Part shown: in pieces, positions 55,746 through 64,000 of the stretch
Numbering within the stretch: position 1 is the first letter of the stretch
How the letters are laid out: each line of letters begins with the position of its first letter
DNA from: Candidatus Solirubrobacter pratensis
GTDB taxonomy: Bacteria; Actinomycetota; Thermoleophilia; Solirubrobacterales; Solirubrobacteraceae
NCBI RefSeq assembly: GCF_000425945.1
Contig: NZ_AUEK01000003.1
Coordinates: 620,001 to 684,000 of the forward strand
Direction: 5' to 3'
Length of the DNA: 64,000 nucleotides
Notes under the pieces: generated by a model
Told to the model about the DNA's origin: nothing
Databases searched by the model: none
Seen by the model: the letters and a program-made list of their open reading frames with translations, nothing else
Position numbers and translations under genes: made by a program

Positions 55746-57133
55746 CGGCGGCGGCCGCCGGGCTTGACCGCGTACAGCTCGCGGTCGGCGACCTCGAGCA
55801 GCTCCATCACGTCGGCGTCGGCCTCGGTCACCGTCGCGACGCCGACCGAGACGCCGAGCGGCGTCGTGCCGCCCGCGAGCGGCTCCGGCAGCGAGCCGGC
55901 GACATCGTCCATGATCGCCCGCGCCGTGCGGTGGCCGGCCTCGCCGTCGCCCGCGACCCAGACCCCGAACTCGTCGCCGCCGAGGCGGCCCGCGAGCCCG
56001 TGGCGCGAGAGCACGCGCGCGACCTCCGTGAGCACGAGGTCCCCGGCGCGGTGGCCGTGGCCGTCGTTGACGGCCTTGAAGCCGTCGACGTCGCAGATCA
56101 GCAGCGCGCCCCCGCCGTGGGCGGCCACCTCGCGCCGGACCGCCTCGATCCAGGCGCGGCGGTTCGCCAGCCCGGTGAGGTCGTCGGTGTGCGCGACCGC
56201 CTCGAGCCGCCCGACCTGGTCGGCCAGCTCACCGTGCGGGGCGACCGCGGCGGCGACGCCCGCACGCTCCGCGACCTCGTCGAGCAGGTCGGGGCCGCGG
56301 CCCAGGCGCTCGAGCGCGGCGTTGAGCACGGTCCAGTCGGTCTCGCCCTCGTTGAGCAGGTGCGCGACCGCGTTGCCGATCTGCACGCACGCCGCCTCCG
56401 GGGTCGGCGAGGCGTCGCCGCCAGGGCCGCCGTGGTGGTAGGCGATCGCGCGCATGACCTCGTCATGCGGGTCCGACAGGCCCACGAGCATCGCGCCGGC
56501 CGCGGCGTGATCCATGCCGAGGCGCCGGCGCTCGAGCGCGGCGCGGGCGGCGCCGGAGGCGGCCTCGCGCGCGATCCGCTCGATCGCCGCGACGCCGAAC
56601 GCCGCCGGCATCAGCAGCTTGCCGACGTCGTGCAGCAGGCCGGCGAGGTGCGCCGTGTCGCCGTGGGCGCCGCACAGCTCCGCGGTCGTGAGCGAGTACG
56701 CCGCGACGTTGACGGCATGGACGTGCAGCTGCCCGCGCGAGACCGAGGCCCCACCGGGGAAGTGCTCCAGGAAGCGGTAGGTCTCGGCCTCCAGCGCGAT
56801 CCGCACGAGCCGGCGCCGGCCCGTCAGCGTGATCGCCTGACGGATCGTGCGCGCGCGGATCGGCCGCGCCGCGGCGGCCGAGTTCGCGTAGCGCAGCAGG
56901 TTCGCGGAGAACGCCTCGTCGGACTCGACGACCGTCACGAGGTCGGCCGTCGTCCCGTGCGGGTCCTCGGCGAGCGCGCGGATCCGGGCGACCGTGCCGC
57001 CCAGCACGGGAAGCGCGCCGATGCGGTGCAGGGCCTCCAGCACTCGGGTGTCGGGCTTGGGCGAGCGAAGCATTCGCCCCTCTGATCGGCCACTCCCGAG
57101 CTCCCCGAGGATTCCTGGCGCCTTTGCGCTCAT
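55742..57133 (-). CDS. HDOD-GGDEF protein, probable diguanylate cyclase
   Basis: The 463-residue protein has an N-terminal HDOD domain (about residues 30-240; LRYANSAAAARPIRARTIRQA and LLHDVGKLLMP) and a GGDEF domain (about 310-460) with an intact LGGDEFGVWV and the metal site DVDGFKAVND. No RxxD inhibitory site is seen five residues before GGDEF, so product inhibition may be absent. It would make cyclic di-GMP from two GTP. ATG 57133 overlaps the upstream stop (ATGA), confirming the start. Confidence 0.9.
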   Translation of the reverse strand: MSAKAPGILGELGSGRSEGRMLRSPKPDTRVLEALHRIGALPVLGGTVARIRALAEDPHGTTADLVTVVESDEAFSANLLRYANSAAAARPIRARTIRQAITLTGRRRLVRIALEAETYRFLEHFPGGASVSRGQLHVHAVNVAAYSLTTAELCGAHGDTAHLAGLLHDVGKLLMPAAFGVAAIERIAREAASGAARAALERRRLGMDHAAAGAMLVGLSDPHDEVMRAIAYHHGGPGGDASPTPEAACVQIGNAVAHLLNEGETDWTVLNAALERLGRGPDLLDEVAERAGVAAAVAPHGELADQVGRLEAVAHTDDLTGLANRRAWIEAVRREVAAHGGGALLICDVDGFKAVNDGHGHRAGDLVLTEVARVLSRHGLAGRLGGDEFGVWVAGDGEAGHRTARAIMDDVAGSLPEPLAGGTTPLGVSVGVATVTEADADVMELLEVADRELYAVKPGGRRR

Positions 57134-57426
57134 GATCCCGATTCGGGTGTGCTCCGGACGATGTCGAGCGCGTGCGCGACCTGCGGGCGCCCCTCGGCCT
57201 CCCACGCGACGTCGACCTGGTCGTTGCGCCGGTAGGTCCCGATTCCCCAGGCGCCGAGGAACCAGCGCCAGAACCCGAGCCTGCCCTCCTTCATGAGCTC
57301 GCGGCTGAAGACCAGCTCGCCGCCCGCGACGCGGTAGTCGTGGCCGAGCTCCTGGCGCACGCCGTTCACGTAGACCGTGAACGGCTCGCGCACGCCGGCC
57401 GGCAGGGGGACCCGGGATTCCGCCAC
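57130..57426 (-). CDS. small conserved-looking protein of unknown function
   Basis: The 98-residue product has a beta-rich N terminus (FTVYVNGVRQELGHDYRVAGGELVFSREL) and a short amphipathic region (LGFWRWFLGAWGIGTYRRNDQVDV). It resembles small actinobacterial beta-barrel-like proteins without named domain. Not a membrane protein by itself. It is the first gene before the HDOD-GGDEF gene and overlaps it by 4 bases, so it may modulate it. GTG 57426 is the only start before the conserved region. Confidence 0.65.
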   Translation of the reverse strand: MAESRVPLPAGVREPFTVYVNGVRQELGHDYRVAGGELVFSRELMKEGRLGFWRWFLGAWGIGTYRRNDQVDVAWEAEGRPQVAHALDIVRSTPESGS

Positions 57427-57551
57427 GCCGGGATCTTGTCAGGCGGCCCTTCTAGGCTGCTGCGGCCGATGGCCAGGCGAGCCCGTCAGCGAATCCCGCC
57501 ACGCCCGGATGCGGCACATCCGCGGCGCTGGACGCCACCGCCGCACGTTCC

Positions 57552-58202
57552 GTGACGAGCTCGTACCGCATCCGCCGCTCGGATCGCGCGCGCCGCATCC
57601 GCGTCAGCGTCGACGGTGACGGCGAGATCGAGGTCGTGCTGCCGCGCCGCTCGCCCGAGCGCCACGCGGCCGAGGCGGTCGCGCAGCTCGCGCCGTGGAT
57701 CGAACGCCGGCGGCGCGCCGTGGCCCGCGCCGCGGCGGAGATCGCGCGCCCGCCCGGCACCGTCCCGTATCTGGGGGAGATCCTGACGCTGCAGCCAGAG
57801 CCGGGGCGCACGCGCGTGCACCGCCGCGGCGCCGTGCTGCTGGTCCCGCCCGGCGAGCCGCGCGAGGCGCTCGAGCGCTGGTACCGGCGCCAGGCGAAGG
57901 CGGAGATCGCGCCGCGCCTGGACGCGGCGACCGCGCGCGCGGGCACGCGCTACACGGGGCTGACGATCCGCGGCCAGCGGACGCGCTGGGCGTCGTGCTC
58001 GTCCAAGGGCGCGATGTCGTTCAACTGGCGGCTGCTGCTGGCGCCGCCCGAGGTGCTCGACTACGTGGTCGAGCACGAGGTCTGCCACCTCGAGGTGATG
58101 GACCACTCGCCGCGCTTCTGGCGGCTGCTGCAGGCGCGCGTGCCCGAGTGGCGCGCGCGCTCGGCCTGGCTGAAGCGCTACGGCTCGACCTTGGTGCTCT
58201 GA
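57552..58202 (+). CDS. YgjP-like (UPF/M48-related) metallohydrolase
   Basis: The 216-residue product has the SprT/YgjP core with YVVEHEVCHLEVMDHSPRFW (HExxH and the third His), preceded by RGQRTRWASCSSKGAMSFNWRLLLAP, the family's signature. It is predicted to be a zinc peptidase of unknown substrate, in the cytosol. GTG 57552 precedes homology directly. The 125-bp gap upstream holds no gene but contains a 24-nt piece (57508-57531) that resembles part of element A. Confidence 0.9.
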   Translation: MTSSYRIRRSDRARRIRVSVDGDGEIEVVLPRRSPERHAAEAVAQLAPWIERRRRAVARAAAEIARPPGTVPYLGEILTLQPEPGRTRVHRRGAVLLVPPGEPREALERWYRRQAKAEIAPRLDAATARAGTRYTGLTIRGQRTRWASCSSKGAMSFNWRLLLAPPEVLDYVVEHEVCHLEVMDHSPRFWRLLQARVPEWRARSAWLKRYGSTLVL

Positions 58203-58540
58203 ACCGCGCGCCTCAGCGCGGCATAGGCGGTCTCGCCGCCGACCATCGTGATCTGTTCCCGCCGCATGCCGCCCGACCAGGCGACGATCGATCCGTCCCC
58301 GCGCACGTCGATCCCGGCGTGTATGAACGGCCGCAGCCGCTGCGGGCCCTTGAGCTCCGCCCGCGCCGAGATCTGGTCGGCGGGGGAGAACGTGCGCACG
58401 TGGACGTCCACGGCGTCGAGCTTGGGTCCGTTCGCGACCGCGCGGGCGCGCTCCTCCAGTGCGTCGAGCGCCTCCGGCAGCGTCTGACAGCGCAGCTTCT
58501 CGACGTGCGGCCCGTGGCGGACCACGATCCGCCACGGCAC
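58178..58540 (-). CDS. conserved-looking protein of unknown function
   Basis: The 120-residue product is hydrophilic: VPWRIVVRHGPHVEKLRCQTLPEALDALEERARA, FSPADQISARAELKGPQ and GIDVRGDGSIVAWSGGMRREQI. It looks like an alpha-beta domain with a C-terminal GG..R loop. I do not recognise it. GTG 58540 begins 3 bp after the SSI-like lipoprotein stop, so the two are one transcript. Overlaps the YgjP end by 25 bp. Confidence 0.65.
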   Translation of the reverse strand: MPWRIVVRHGPHVEKLRCQTLPEALDALEERARAVANGPKLDAVDVHVRTFSPADQISARAELKGPQRLRPFIHAGIDVRGDGSIVAWSGGMRREQITMVGGETAYAALRRAVQSTKVEP

Positions 58541-58542
58541 GC

Positions 58543-58941
58543 TCAGCGCACCTCGCTCAGCAGTGGCTGCATGTGCTCCCAGCGCGTGATCTCGCACCCG
58601 TCGGTGCGCTTGAAGCTCGCGTCGACGTGGTCGCCGCGCAGCGTGCCGCTGATCGAGGCCGTCTGTGGGCCGCCGTAGATCTGCGTGCAGGCCCGGTCGC
58701 CAGGGGGCGGCGCGAGGTCCGACTGGGAGACGCCGGCCGCGGCCCCGCACGCCTTGCTCTGCGTGGGGGTATCGCACTTCAGGGTCAGTTGGCGCGCGGC
58801 GTCGGGGCCCTTGGCGCCGTCGTCGTCGACGCGGACCACGATGTCGGCGAGACCGGCGTTCGCAGGCCGGACGGCAGCTCCTTCGCTGCCGCACGCGGCG
58901 AGCGTCGCCGCACAGATGAGTGCGAGAGGAAGGAACCGCAT
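58543..58941 (-). CDS. lipoprotein with subtilisin-inhibitor-like (SSI) domain
   Basis: The 132-residue product starts with a lipoprotein signal (LPLALICAATLAAC; Cys becomes the lipid anchor). The mature part has the SSI pattern: LTLKCDTPTQSKACGAA, DRACTQIYGGPQTASISGTLRG, and FKRTDGCEITRW, with the four conserved Cys of two disulfides and the C-T-x-x-Y-G-G-P reactive-loop region. SSI proteins block subtilisin-like proteases and are normally free secreted proteins; this one is membrane-tethered. ATG 58941 has TACCGT 6 nt upstream. Confidence 0.82.
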   Translation of the reverse strand: MRFLPLALICAATLAACGSEGAAVRPANAGLADIVVRVDDDGAKGPDAARQLTLKCDTPTQSKACGAAAGVSQSDLAPPPGDRACTQIYGGPQTASISGTLRGDHVDASFKRTDGCEITRWEHMQPLLSEVR

Positions 58942-58947
58942 ATCCCC

Positions 58948-58953
58948 ACGGTA
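58948..58953 (-). promoter_or_regulatory. putative -10 (TACCGT) of the SSI-like gene
   Basis: GGCTACCGT ends 6 nt before ATG 58941. Confidence 0.45.
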
Positions 58954-58967
58954 GCCAATCCGGAGCG

Positions 58968-60308
58968 TCAGCTCCCCTCGCGCGCCGCGAGCGCGGCCGC
59001 CAGCTCGGCGACCAGCGCGTTGCCGTCGCCCGAAGACGGCTGCGTGACCGGCTCTCCCCAGCCGAGCGCTCCCGCCGGGCGTCCGTCGCCGTCGCGCGCG
59101 AGCGACCAGCGCCAGGTGACGGGGAACGGCCGCCCGTCGCCGCCGGCCAGCGGCTGCTCGAGCGCCAGGATGTCGCCGTGCTCGCCGGCGAGCAGGCGCG
59201 CGAAGGCGGTGCGGGCGCTTGCGCGGTGGGACTCCGGCAGCGCGGCGGCGAACCAGTCGCGCCCGAGCAGCTGCTGCTCGTCGGCGCCGAGCCGCGCGCA
59301 CGCCGTCGCGTTGGCGAGCTCGACGCGGCCTTCGGCGTCCAGCCCGACGACCAGCGTCGTGGCGCCGTCGAGGCTGCGGGCGCGGGAGCGCAGGCGGCGG
59401 CGGGACAGGTACTGCGCGAGCTGGCCGCCGACGCTCGCGAACATCGCGGCCACCTCGGCGTTCGGTTCGCGGATGGCGCCCGAGTAGAGCTCGATCACGC
59501 CGAGGCACTCCTCGGCGGCGGCGAGCGGGAACGCGACCGCCGTCACCAGGCCGGCGCGCAGCGCGTGGTCGGCGCGCGGCATGTTGCTCTCGCGCCCGAC
59601 GTCGGCCACCCAGGCCGTGCGCCGGAACGCCCACACGCGGCCCGGGAGGCCCTGGCCGGGGGCGAAGTCGAGGTTCGTCGTCTCGGCCGCGAAGGCCGCG
59701 ACCGCCTTGCGCGCGCCGGGCGCGTGCCAGACCGAGGCGCACTCCAGCGTCGCGCCGTCGCGGCGCGGACGCCAGGCGGCGCCGACGCTCCAGCCGAGCG
59801 CCTCCCCGAGCGCGGCCAGCACGCGCGCGCACAGCACGTCCGGCTCCAGCCCGGCCGCGAGGTGGTCGGTGATCGCCTGCTGGGCGTCGAGCAGCCTGTG
59901 CGCGCCGCCGACGCGGCGGCGCATGCGCGACTGCTCGACCTCGCGGGTCAGCACGGCGGGGAGCCGGGCGGGATCGGAGACCGTCGGGACGCCCGCGGGC
60001 AGCGCGCGGACGAGCGCCGCGAGGTCGCCGCGGCGGAACTGCGGCGAGACGGCGATGAAGGGAAGGTGCGGGTCGGCGAGGCGCACGAGCGCGAGCGCCT
60101 TGCGGGAGGGCACGGCGTCGCGTCCCTCGCCGCCGTAGAGCACGACCTCCCAGCCGCGCCGCTGCAGCGCCGCGGTCAGCCCCTCGGCGCCGCCGGCGGA
60201 GAACGCGCGGACCTTCCAGCCGGCCTCCTCCAGCGCGCGCTCGAGCTGCGCCGCCTGGCCCGGCGGGATGTCCACGAGCAGGGCGCTGATCGAGCGGAGG
60301 CGGCTCAC
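58968..60308 (-). CDS. GAF/PAS sensor protein without visible output domain
   Basis: The 446-residue protein has an N-terminal receiver-like domain (residues 8-120; LLVDIPPGQAAQLERALEEAGW) without the usual phosphoacceptor motif, a GAF domain (about 145-300; GQGLPGRVWAFRRTAWVADV) and a PAS-like domain (about 315-430; LVVGLDAEGRVELANATACARLG). No kinase, GGDEF or HTH follows; the chain ends. It may act as a partner in a phosphorelay or as a stand-alone sensor. GTG 60308. Confidence 0.78.
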   Translation of the reverse strand: MSRLRSISALLVDIPPGQAAQLERALEEAGWKVRAFSAGGAEGLTAALQRRGWEVVLYGGEGRDAVPSRKALALVRLADPHLPFIAVSPQFRRGDLAALVRALPAGVPTVSDPARLPAVLTREVEQSRMRRRVGGAHRLLDAQQAITDHLAAGLEPDVLCARVLAALGEALGWSVGAAWRPRRDGATLECASVWHAPGARKAVAAFAAETTNLDFAPGQGLPGRVWAFRRTAWVADVGRESNMPRADHALRAGLVTAVAFPLAAAEECLGVIELYSGAIREPNAEVAAMFASVGGQLAQYLSRRRLRSRARSLDGATTLVVGLDAEGRVELANATACARLGADEQQLLGRDWFAAALPESHRASARTAFARLLAGEHGDILALEQPLAGGDGRPFPVTWRWSLARDGDGRPAGALGWGEPVTQPSSGDGNALVAELAAALAAREGS

Positions 60309-60431
60309 AACATGAGGATCGGCGCCGCCCCGGGCGGCTTGAGGGGCAGTGGTCGCCGGCGGACCAGTGCCCGGGACCGCCTAGCCCGTCGGACAGGCAC
60401 GCCGCGGCCCCGCAGGCCTCAGGATCGAGGC

Positions 60432-60746
60432 ATGAGGTTGCTGCTCCTGCTGGTGGCCGTGCTCGCGGTCCTCGCGCTGTGCGCGCCCGTCGCCGGCGCC
60501 CAGACCTGGCCGTCCTGGGGCACGGGGACCGACGGGGCGGCGACCGGGTGCATCGGCAACAACCCGCGCGCCGTCAACGGCGGTCCGGGCTCGCCCGGCA
60601 TCTCCGTGTGCGGCGGCGTCACGCTCGCGTTCGTGGGGCCGACCGTCGGCCAGGTCGCCAGCGCGATCGGCCCGACGATCATCGGCGCGCCGGTCATCCT
60701 CGCGCCGATCACGGTCTCCAACGGGCCCGTCCAGGCCGGACCCTGA
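60432..60746 (+). CDS. small secreted Gly/Pro-rich protein
   Basis: The 104-residue product has a signal peptide with cleavage near AGA-Q (LLLLLVAVLAVLALCAPV) and a mature chain rich in Gly, Ala, Pro and Val with two Cys (GCIGNNP, SVCGG). It resembles short secreted proteins of unknown function frequent in Solirubrobacterales. Possibly surface or pilus-like; I cannot assign a role. Ends 4 bp before the convergent GNAT gene. Confidence 0.7.
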   Translation: MRLLLLLVAVLAVLALCAPVAGAQTWPSWGTGTDGAATGCIGNNPRAVNGGPGSPGISVCGGVTLAFVGPTVGQVASAIGPTIIGAPVILAPITVSNGPVQAGP

Positions 60747-60750
60747 CGTT

Positions 60751-61242
60751 CTAGGCCGCCGCGGCGACCGGCGCCCCGACGCGCACGACGACCTCGCGCA
60801 CGCCGCCGGAGAGAACGCCGCTCTCGAGCGGACCGAGCGCGCGCATCAGGCGGAGCGCGCCGCGGTTGGTCGCGAGCATCGTGCCCGCGACGCGGGCGAC
60901 GCCCATCGCGCGCACCAGCTCCTGCGCCAGCGTTCGCCCGATCCCCTGGCGCTGGGAGCAGTCGGCGACCACGATCCCCAGCTCGGCCGTGTCCGGGCGC
61001 GCGGGATCGCGCACCAGCCGGCCGACGGCGACCAGGTCGCCGTCGGCGTCGAGCACGACGAGCGCCATGTGGTCGCACCCGTCGATCTCGGTCAGATAGC
61101 GCAGCTCGGCCGGCGTGAGCCGGGGCTTTCCGGTCAGGAACCGGCCGTAGGCCGATTCAGGGGACAGGCGCCCCACTCCTGCCTGGAGGAGGGCCTTGTC
61201 CTCGGGTGCGATGGGGCGCATCCGGGTGCCGTCGGGAAGCAT
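60751..61242 (-). CDS. GNAT-family N-acetyltransferase
   Basis: The 163-residue product has the acetyl-CoA-binding GNAT core: AELGIVVADCSQRQGIGRTLAQELV (Q/R-x-x-G-x-G/A), with MALVVLDADGDLVAVGRL before it. It resembles the short GNATs fused or linked to feast-famine proteins. Substrate unknown. ATG 61242 gives the normal start (MLPDGTRMRPI); an upstream ATG at 61278 would add a short, non-homologous stretch. Preceded by the terminator of citrate synthase. Confidence 0.88.
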   Translation of the reverse strand: MLPDGTRMRPIAPEDKALLQAGVGRLSPESAYGRFLTGKPRLTPAELRYLTEIDGCDHMALVVLDADGDLVAVGRLVRDPARPDTAELGIVVADCSQRQGIGRTLAQELVRAMGVARVAGTMLATNRGALRLMRALGPLESGVLSGGVREVVVRVGAPVAAAA

Positions 61243-61284
61243 GGTTTCGGAATGAAACCACACCGTTGCATGAAACAACTAGTT

Positions 61285-61308
61285 GGGCTGGCACGAAGGT
61301 GCCAGCCC
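61285..61308 (-). terminator. hairpin terminator downstream of citrate synthase
   Basis: GGGCTGGCAC and GTGCCAGCCC pair exactly (10 bp) around the tetraloop GAAG. Read on the minus strand, AACTAGTTGTTTC follows, a T-rich tail. It lies about 95 bp past the gltA stop. Confidence 0.7.
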
Positions 61309-61401
61309 CGGGGATATCGGGTTTCGCCCTCCCGTCATCTTCCCTTCGAGGGCTTGCGCCGCGACGCGCACAGTCGAGGGGAATCTGACGTCCGTGCGAC
61401 G

Positions 61402-62733
<1,332 letters not shown>

Positions 62734-62802
62734 TGCGCTCCTCAGCTGGGAGGGGGTTCAAGACTCTCCCTCCATTGTGGCGAGGCCGCGCGAGCGGGGG
62801 AG

Positions 62803-63024
62803 TCAGGCGGTCAGAACCGCACTGAGCATGGTGCCCGCGACGAGCAGCACGCAGACGCCGATCAGGGCCGTGGCGACCCCGCGCGAGGGCGGGAAGGTCT
62901 CATGCCGGGCCACGCCGACGGCCGAGAGCGAGAGGGCGAACACGACCAGGGCGGCCGCGAGGATGTAGAAGGGCGTCTTCGACGGCTCGGCCCCTTCGGC
63001 CGCGAGCAGCAGCGTGGCCAGCAT
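62803..63024 (-). CDS. small two-helix membrane protein
   Basis: The 73-residue product has helices at about residues 18-38 (PFYILAAALVVFALSLSAVGVA) and 50-70 (ALIGVCVLLVAGTMLSAVL), with a short cytosolic loop containing HETFPPSRG. Conserved-looking small actinobacterial membrane protein, no known role. ATG 63024 has TAGCTT 7 nt upstream. Confidence 0.65.
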   Translation of the reverse strand: MLATLLLAAEGAEPSKTPFYILAAALVVFALSLSAVGVARHETFPPSRGVATALIGVCVLLVAGTMLSAVLTA

Positions 63025-63031
63025 GCCGCGG

Positions 63032-63037
63032 AAGCTA
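63032..63037 (-). promoter_or_regulatory. putative -10 (TAGCTT) of the 63024 gene
   Basis: TAGCTT ends 7 nt before ATG 63024 and overlaps the stop codon of dcd. Confidence 0.4.
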
Positions 63038-63601
63038 CCGCATGTAGCGGCTCTCGGTGGCCGCGACCTGGCCCTGGTAGTGCGAGCCGAGCTCCTCCGA
63101 GCCGTACGGCCGCTCCGCGGGCTTGTCCAGCGCCATGAACGAGAGCTGGGCGATCAGCAGCCCCGGGTAGAGCTTGATCGGGACGCGCGTGAGGTTGTTG
63201 AGCTCGAGCGTCAGCGTGCCCTTCCAGCCCGGGTCGATGAAGCCCGCGGTGGCGTGCACGATCAGCCCGAGGCGGCCGAGGGAGCTCTTTCCCTCGATGC
63301 GGGCCACGACGTCGCCGGGCAGCTCGACCCACTCCTCCGTGCGGCCCAGGCAGAACTCGCCCGGGTGGATCACGAAGCCGTCCTGCGCGCTCGCGGTGAC
63401 CTCCTCTGTCAGCCCCGGCGGCGGCCCGTCGCGGAGGTCGATCAGCGGCGCCACGTGGTTGTGGAAGACGCGGAAGGAGTCGCCCAGGCGCAGGTCGATC
63501 GACGCCGGCTGGACCAGCTCGGGGCTCCACGGCTTGATGACGATCTCGCCGGCCTCGACCAGTCGCCTGATCGTGCCATCGGAGAGGACGGAGACGGGCA
63601 C
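63035..63601 (-). CDS. dcd: dCTP deaminase
   Basis: The 188-residue enzyme shows the Dcd pattern: VQPASIDLRLG, RIEGKSSLGRLGL, and HATAGFIDPGWKGTLTLELNN with the catalytic Glu. In actinobacteria Dcd is often bifunctional (dCTP to dUMP). It feeds dTMP synthesis. GTG 63601 gives the standard N terminus VLSDGTIRRL; TAGCCT ends 8 nt upstream, supporting it. Confidence 0.95.
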   Translation of the reverse strand: MPVSVLSDGTIRRLVEAGEIVIKPWSPELVQPASIDLRLGDSFRVFHNHVAPLIDLRDGPPPGLTEEVTASAQDGFVIHPGEFCLGRTEEWVELPGDVVARIEGKSSLGRLGLIVHATAGFIDPGWKGTLTLELNNLTRVPIKLYPGLLIAQLSFMALDKPAERPYGSEELGSHYQGQVAATESRYMR

Positions 63602-63609
63602 GAGCGGGA

Positions 63610-63615
63610 AGGCTA
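63610..63615 (-). promoter_or_regulatory. putative -10 (TAGCCT) of dcd
   Basis: TAGCCT ends 8 nt before GTG 63601; it overlaps the stop codon of the LuxR-type gene upstream. Confidence 0.45.
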
Positions 63616-64000
63616 CCCGCGGGAGCGCGGGGTGAGCAGCCCGCGGTCGAACGCGGCGGCCACCGCGGAGGCCCGATCGGGCACGCCGAGCTTGGCGTAG
63701 AGGTGCACGAGATGGGTCTTGACGGTCGCCTCGCTGATGAACAGCCGCTCGGCGGCCTCGCGATTGGTGGCGCCGCGGGCGACGAGCTCGAGCACCTCCA
63801 GCTCCCGCGCGCTGATGGCCGGCTCGCCTGAGCGCGCGGCGCGCAGGACGCGGGTGGCGATCGGCGGGGAGAGCACCGCCTCGCCGCGCGCGGCGGCGCG
63901 GACGGCGCGGTAGAGCTCCTCGCGCGGCGCGTCCTTGAGCAGGTAGCCGGTCGCGCCGGCCTCGATCGCCGGCAGGACGTCGGCGTCGGAGTCATAGGTC
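63613..64000 (-). CDS. NarL/LuxR-family response regulator, C-terminal part (5' end outside window)
   Basis: From the window edge the frame gives the end of a receiver domain (AIEAGATGYLLKDAPREELYRAVRAAARGE) and a GerE/LuxR helix-turn-helix: ISARELEVLELVARGATNREAAERLFISEATVKTHLVHLYAKLGV. The receiver's phosphoacceptor Asp is outside the window. It is a DNA-binding two-component regulator; its kinase should lie beyond the window end. Confidence 0.9.
   Translation of the reverse strand, partial: TYDSDADVLPAIEAGATGYLLKDAPREELYRAVRAAARGEAVLSPPIATRVLRAARSGEPAISARELEVLELVARGATNREAAERLFISEATVKTHLVHLYAKLGVPDRASAVAAAFDRGLLTPRSRG

Overview
The window is about 70% G+C, nearly gap-free, and uses GTG and TTG starts freely. 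It carries actinobacterial marker genes (NucS-type mismatch endonuclease, fused E2-E1 2-oxoglutarate dehydrogenase, EttA, a Vms1-like release-factor homologue, a streptomyces subtilisin inhibitor-like protein). Secreted proteins with beta-propeller or Ig-like architecture are frequent. My inference is a mesophilic soil actinobacterium of the class Thermoleophilia, probably Solirubrobacterales; this rests on gene style, not on an rRNA. I found no rRNA, tRNA, CRISPR array, transposase, integrase or phage gene, so this looks like a chromosomal core/accessory mosaic.

Layout. 1-5 kb: end of an aminotransferase, then a minus-strand run (pcm, pncA, a beta-hydroxyacid dehydrogenase-like enzyme, a Vms1/eRF1-like protein, a nucleotidyltransferase) and a divergent metallophosphoesterase. 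5-11.5 kb: aconitase, an M42 peptidase, a HAD hydrolase with an apparent CTG start, and gamma-glutamyltransferase. 11.5-16.8 kb: a compact minus-strand locus resembling the maturation half of a methylamine dehydrogenase (mau) cluster: a CcdA-like membrane protein with a propeller-like ectodomain, a Tat-exported MauA-like cysteine-rich protein, a MauE-MauD fusion, and a secreted beta-propeller. There is no mauB or mauG, and the second TTQ tryptophan is absent. 17-23.5 kb: ettA, a C26 amidotransferase, a hydrolase, a two-gene ABC exporter, an HD-GYP protein. 23.5-31.6 kb: a J-domain/TPR protein, an MFS exporter, a repair-flavoured group (nucS, yjbQ, an alkyltransferase-like protein), and secreted proteins.

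31.6-43.5 kb: a very large 2-oxoglutarate dehydrogenase in which two lipoyl domains, a subunit-binding domain, E2 and E1 are in one chain; a NUDIX/DUF3817 pair; a nitroreductase; an amino-acid/amine permease with a topaquinone copper amine oxidase; an ABC1 kinase. 43.5-52 kb: a glyoxalase-type pair, Ppx/GppA-HD, pyruvate kinase, an SDR, an M29 aminopeptidase. 52-64 kb: a tautomerase, MBL hydrolase, metF, tetR beside a truncated hydrolase, a 37-residue cationic peptide ORF, an HDOD-GGDEF protein, a YgjP-type protease, an SSI-like lipoprotein, a GAF/PAS sensor, citrate synthase, dCTP deaminase, and a LuxR-type response regulator cut by the window edge. Aconitase, 2-oxoglutarate dehydrogenase and citrate synthase give three TCA steps; HD-GYP and GGDEF proteins give c-di-GMP turnover.

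Two structural themes run through the window. First, many promoter-proximal genes have a TANNNT hexamer 6-12 nt before the start codon and no Shine-Dalgarno, the pattern expected of leaderless mRNAs; it decides several starts. Second, the only two convergent gene junctions with real space between them are each filled by a ~170-bp imperfect palindrome whose arms include both stop codons.
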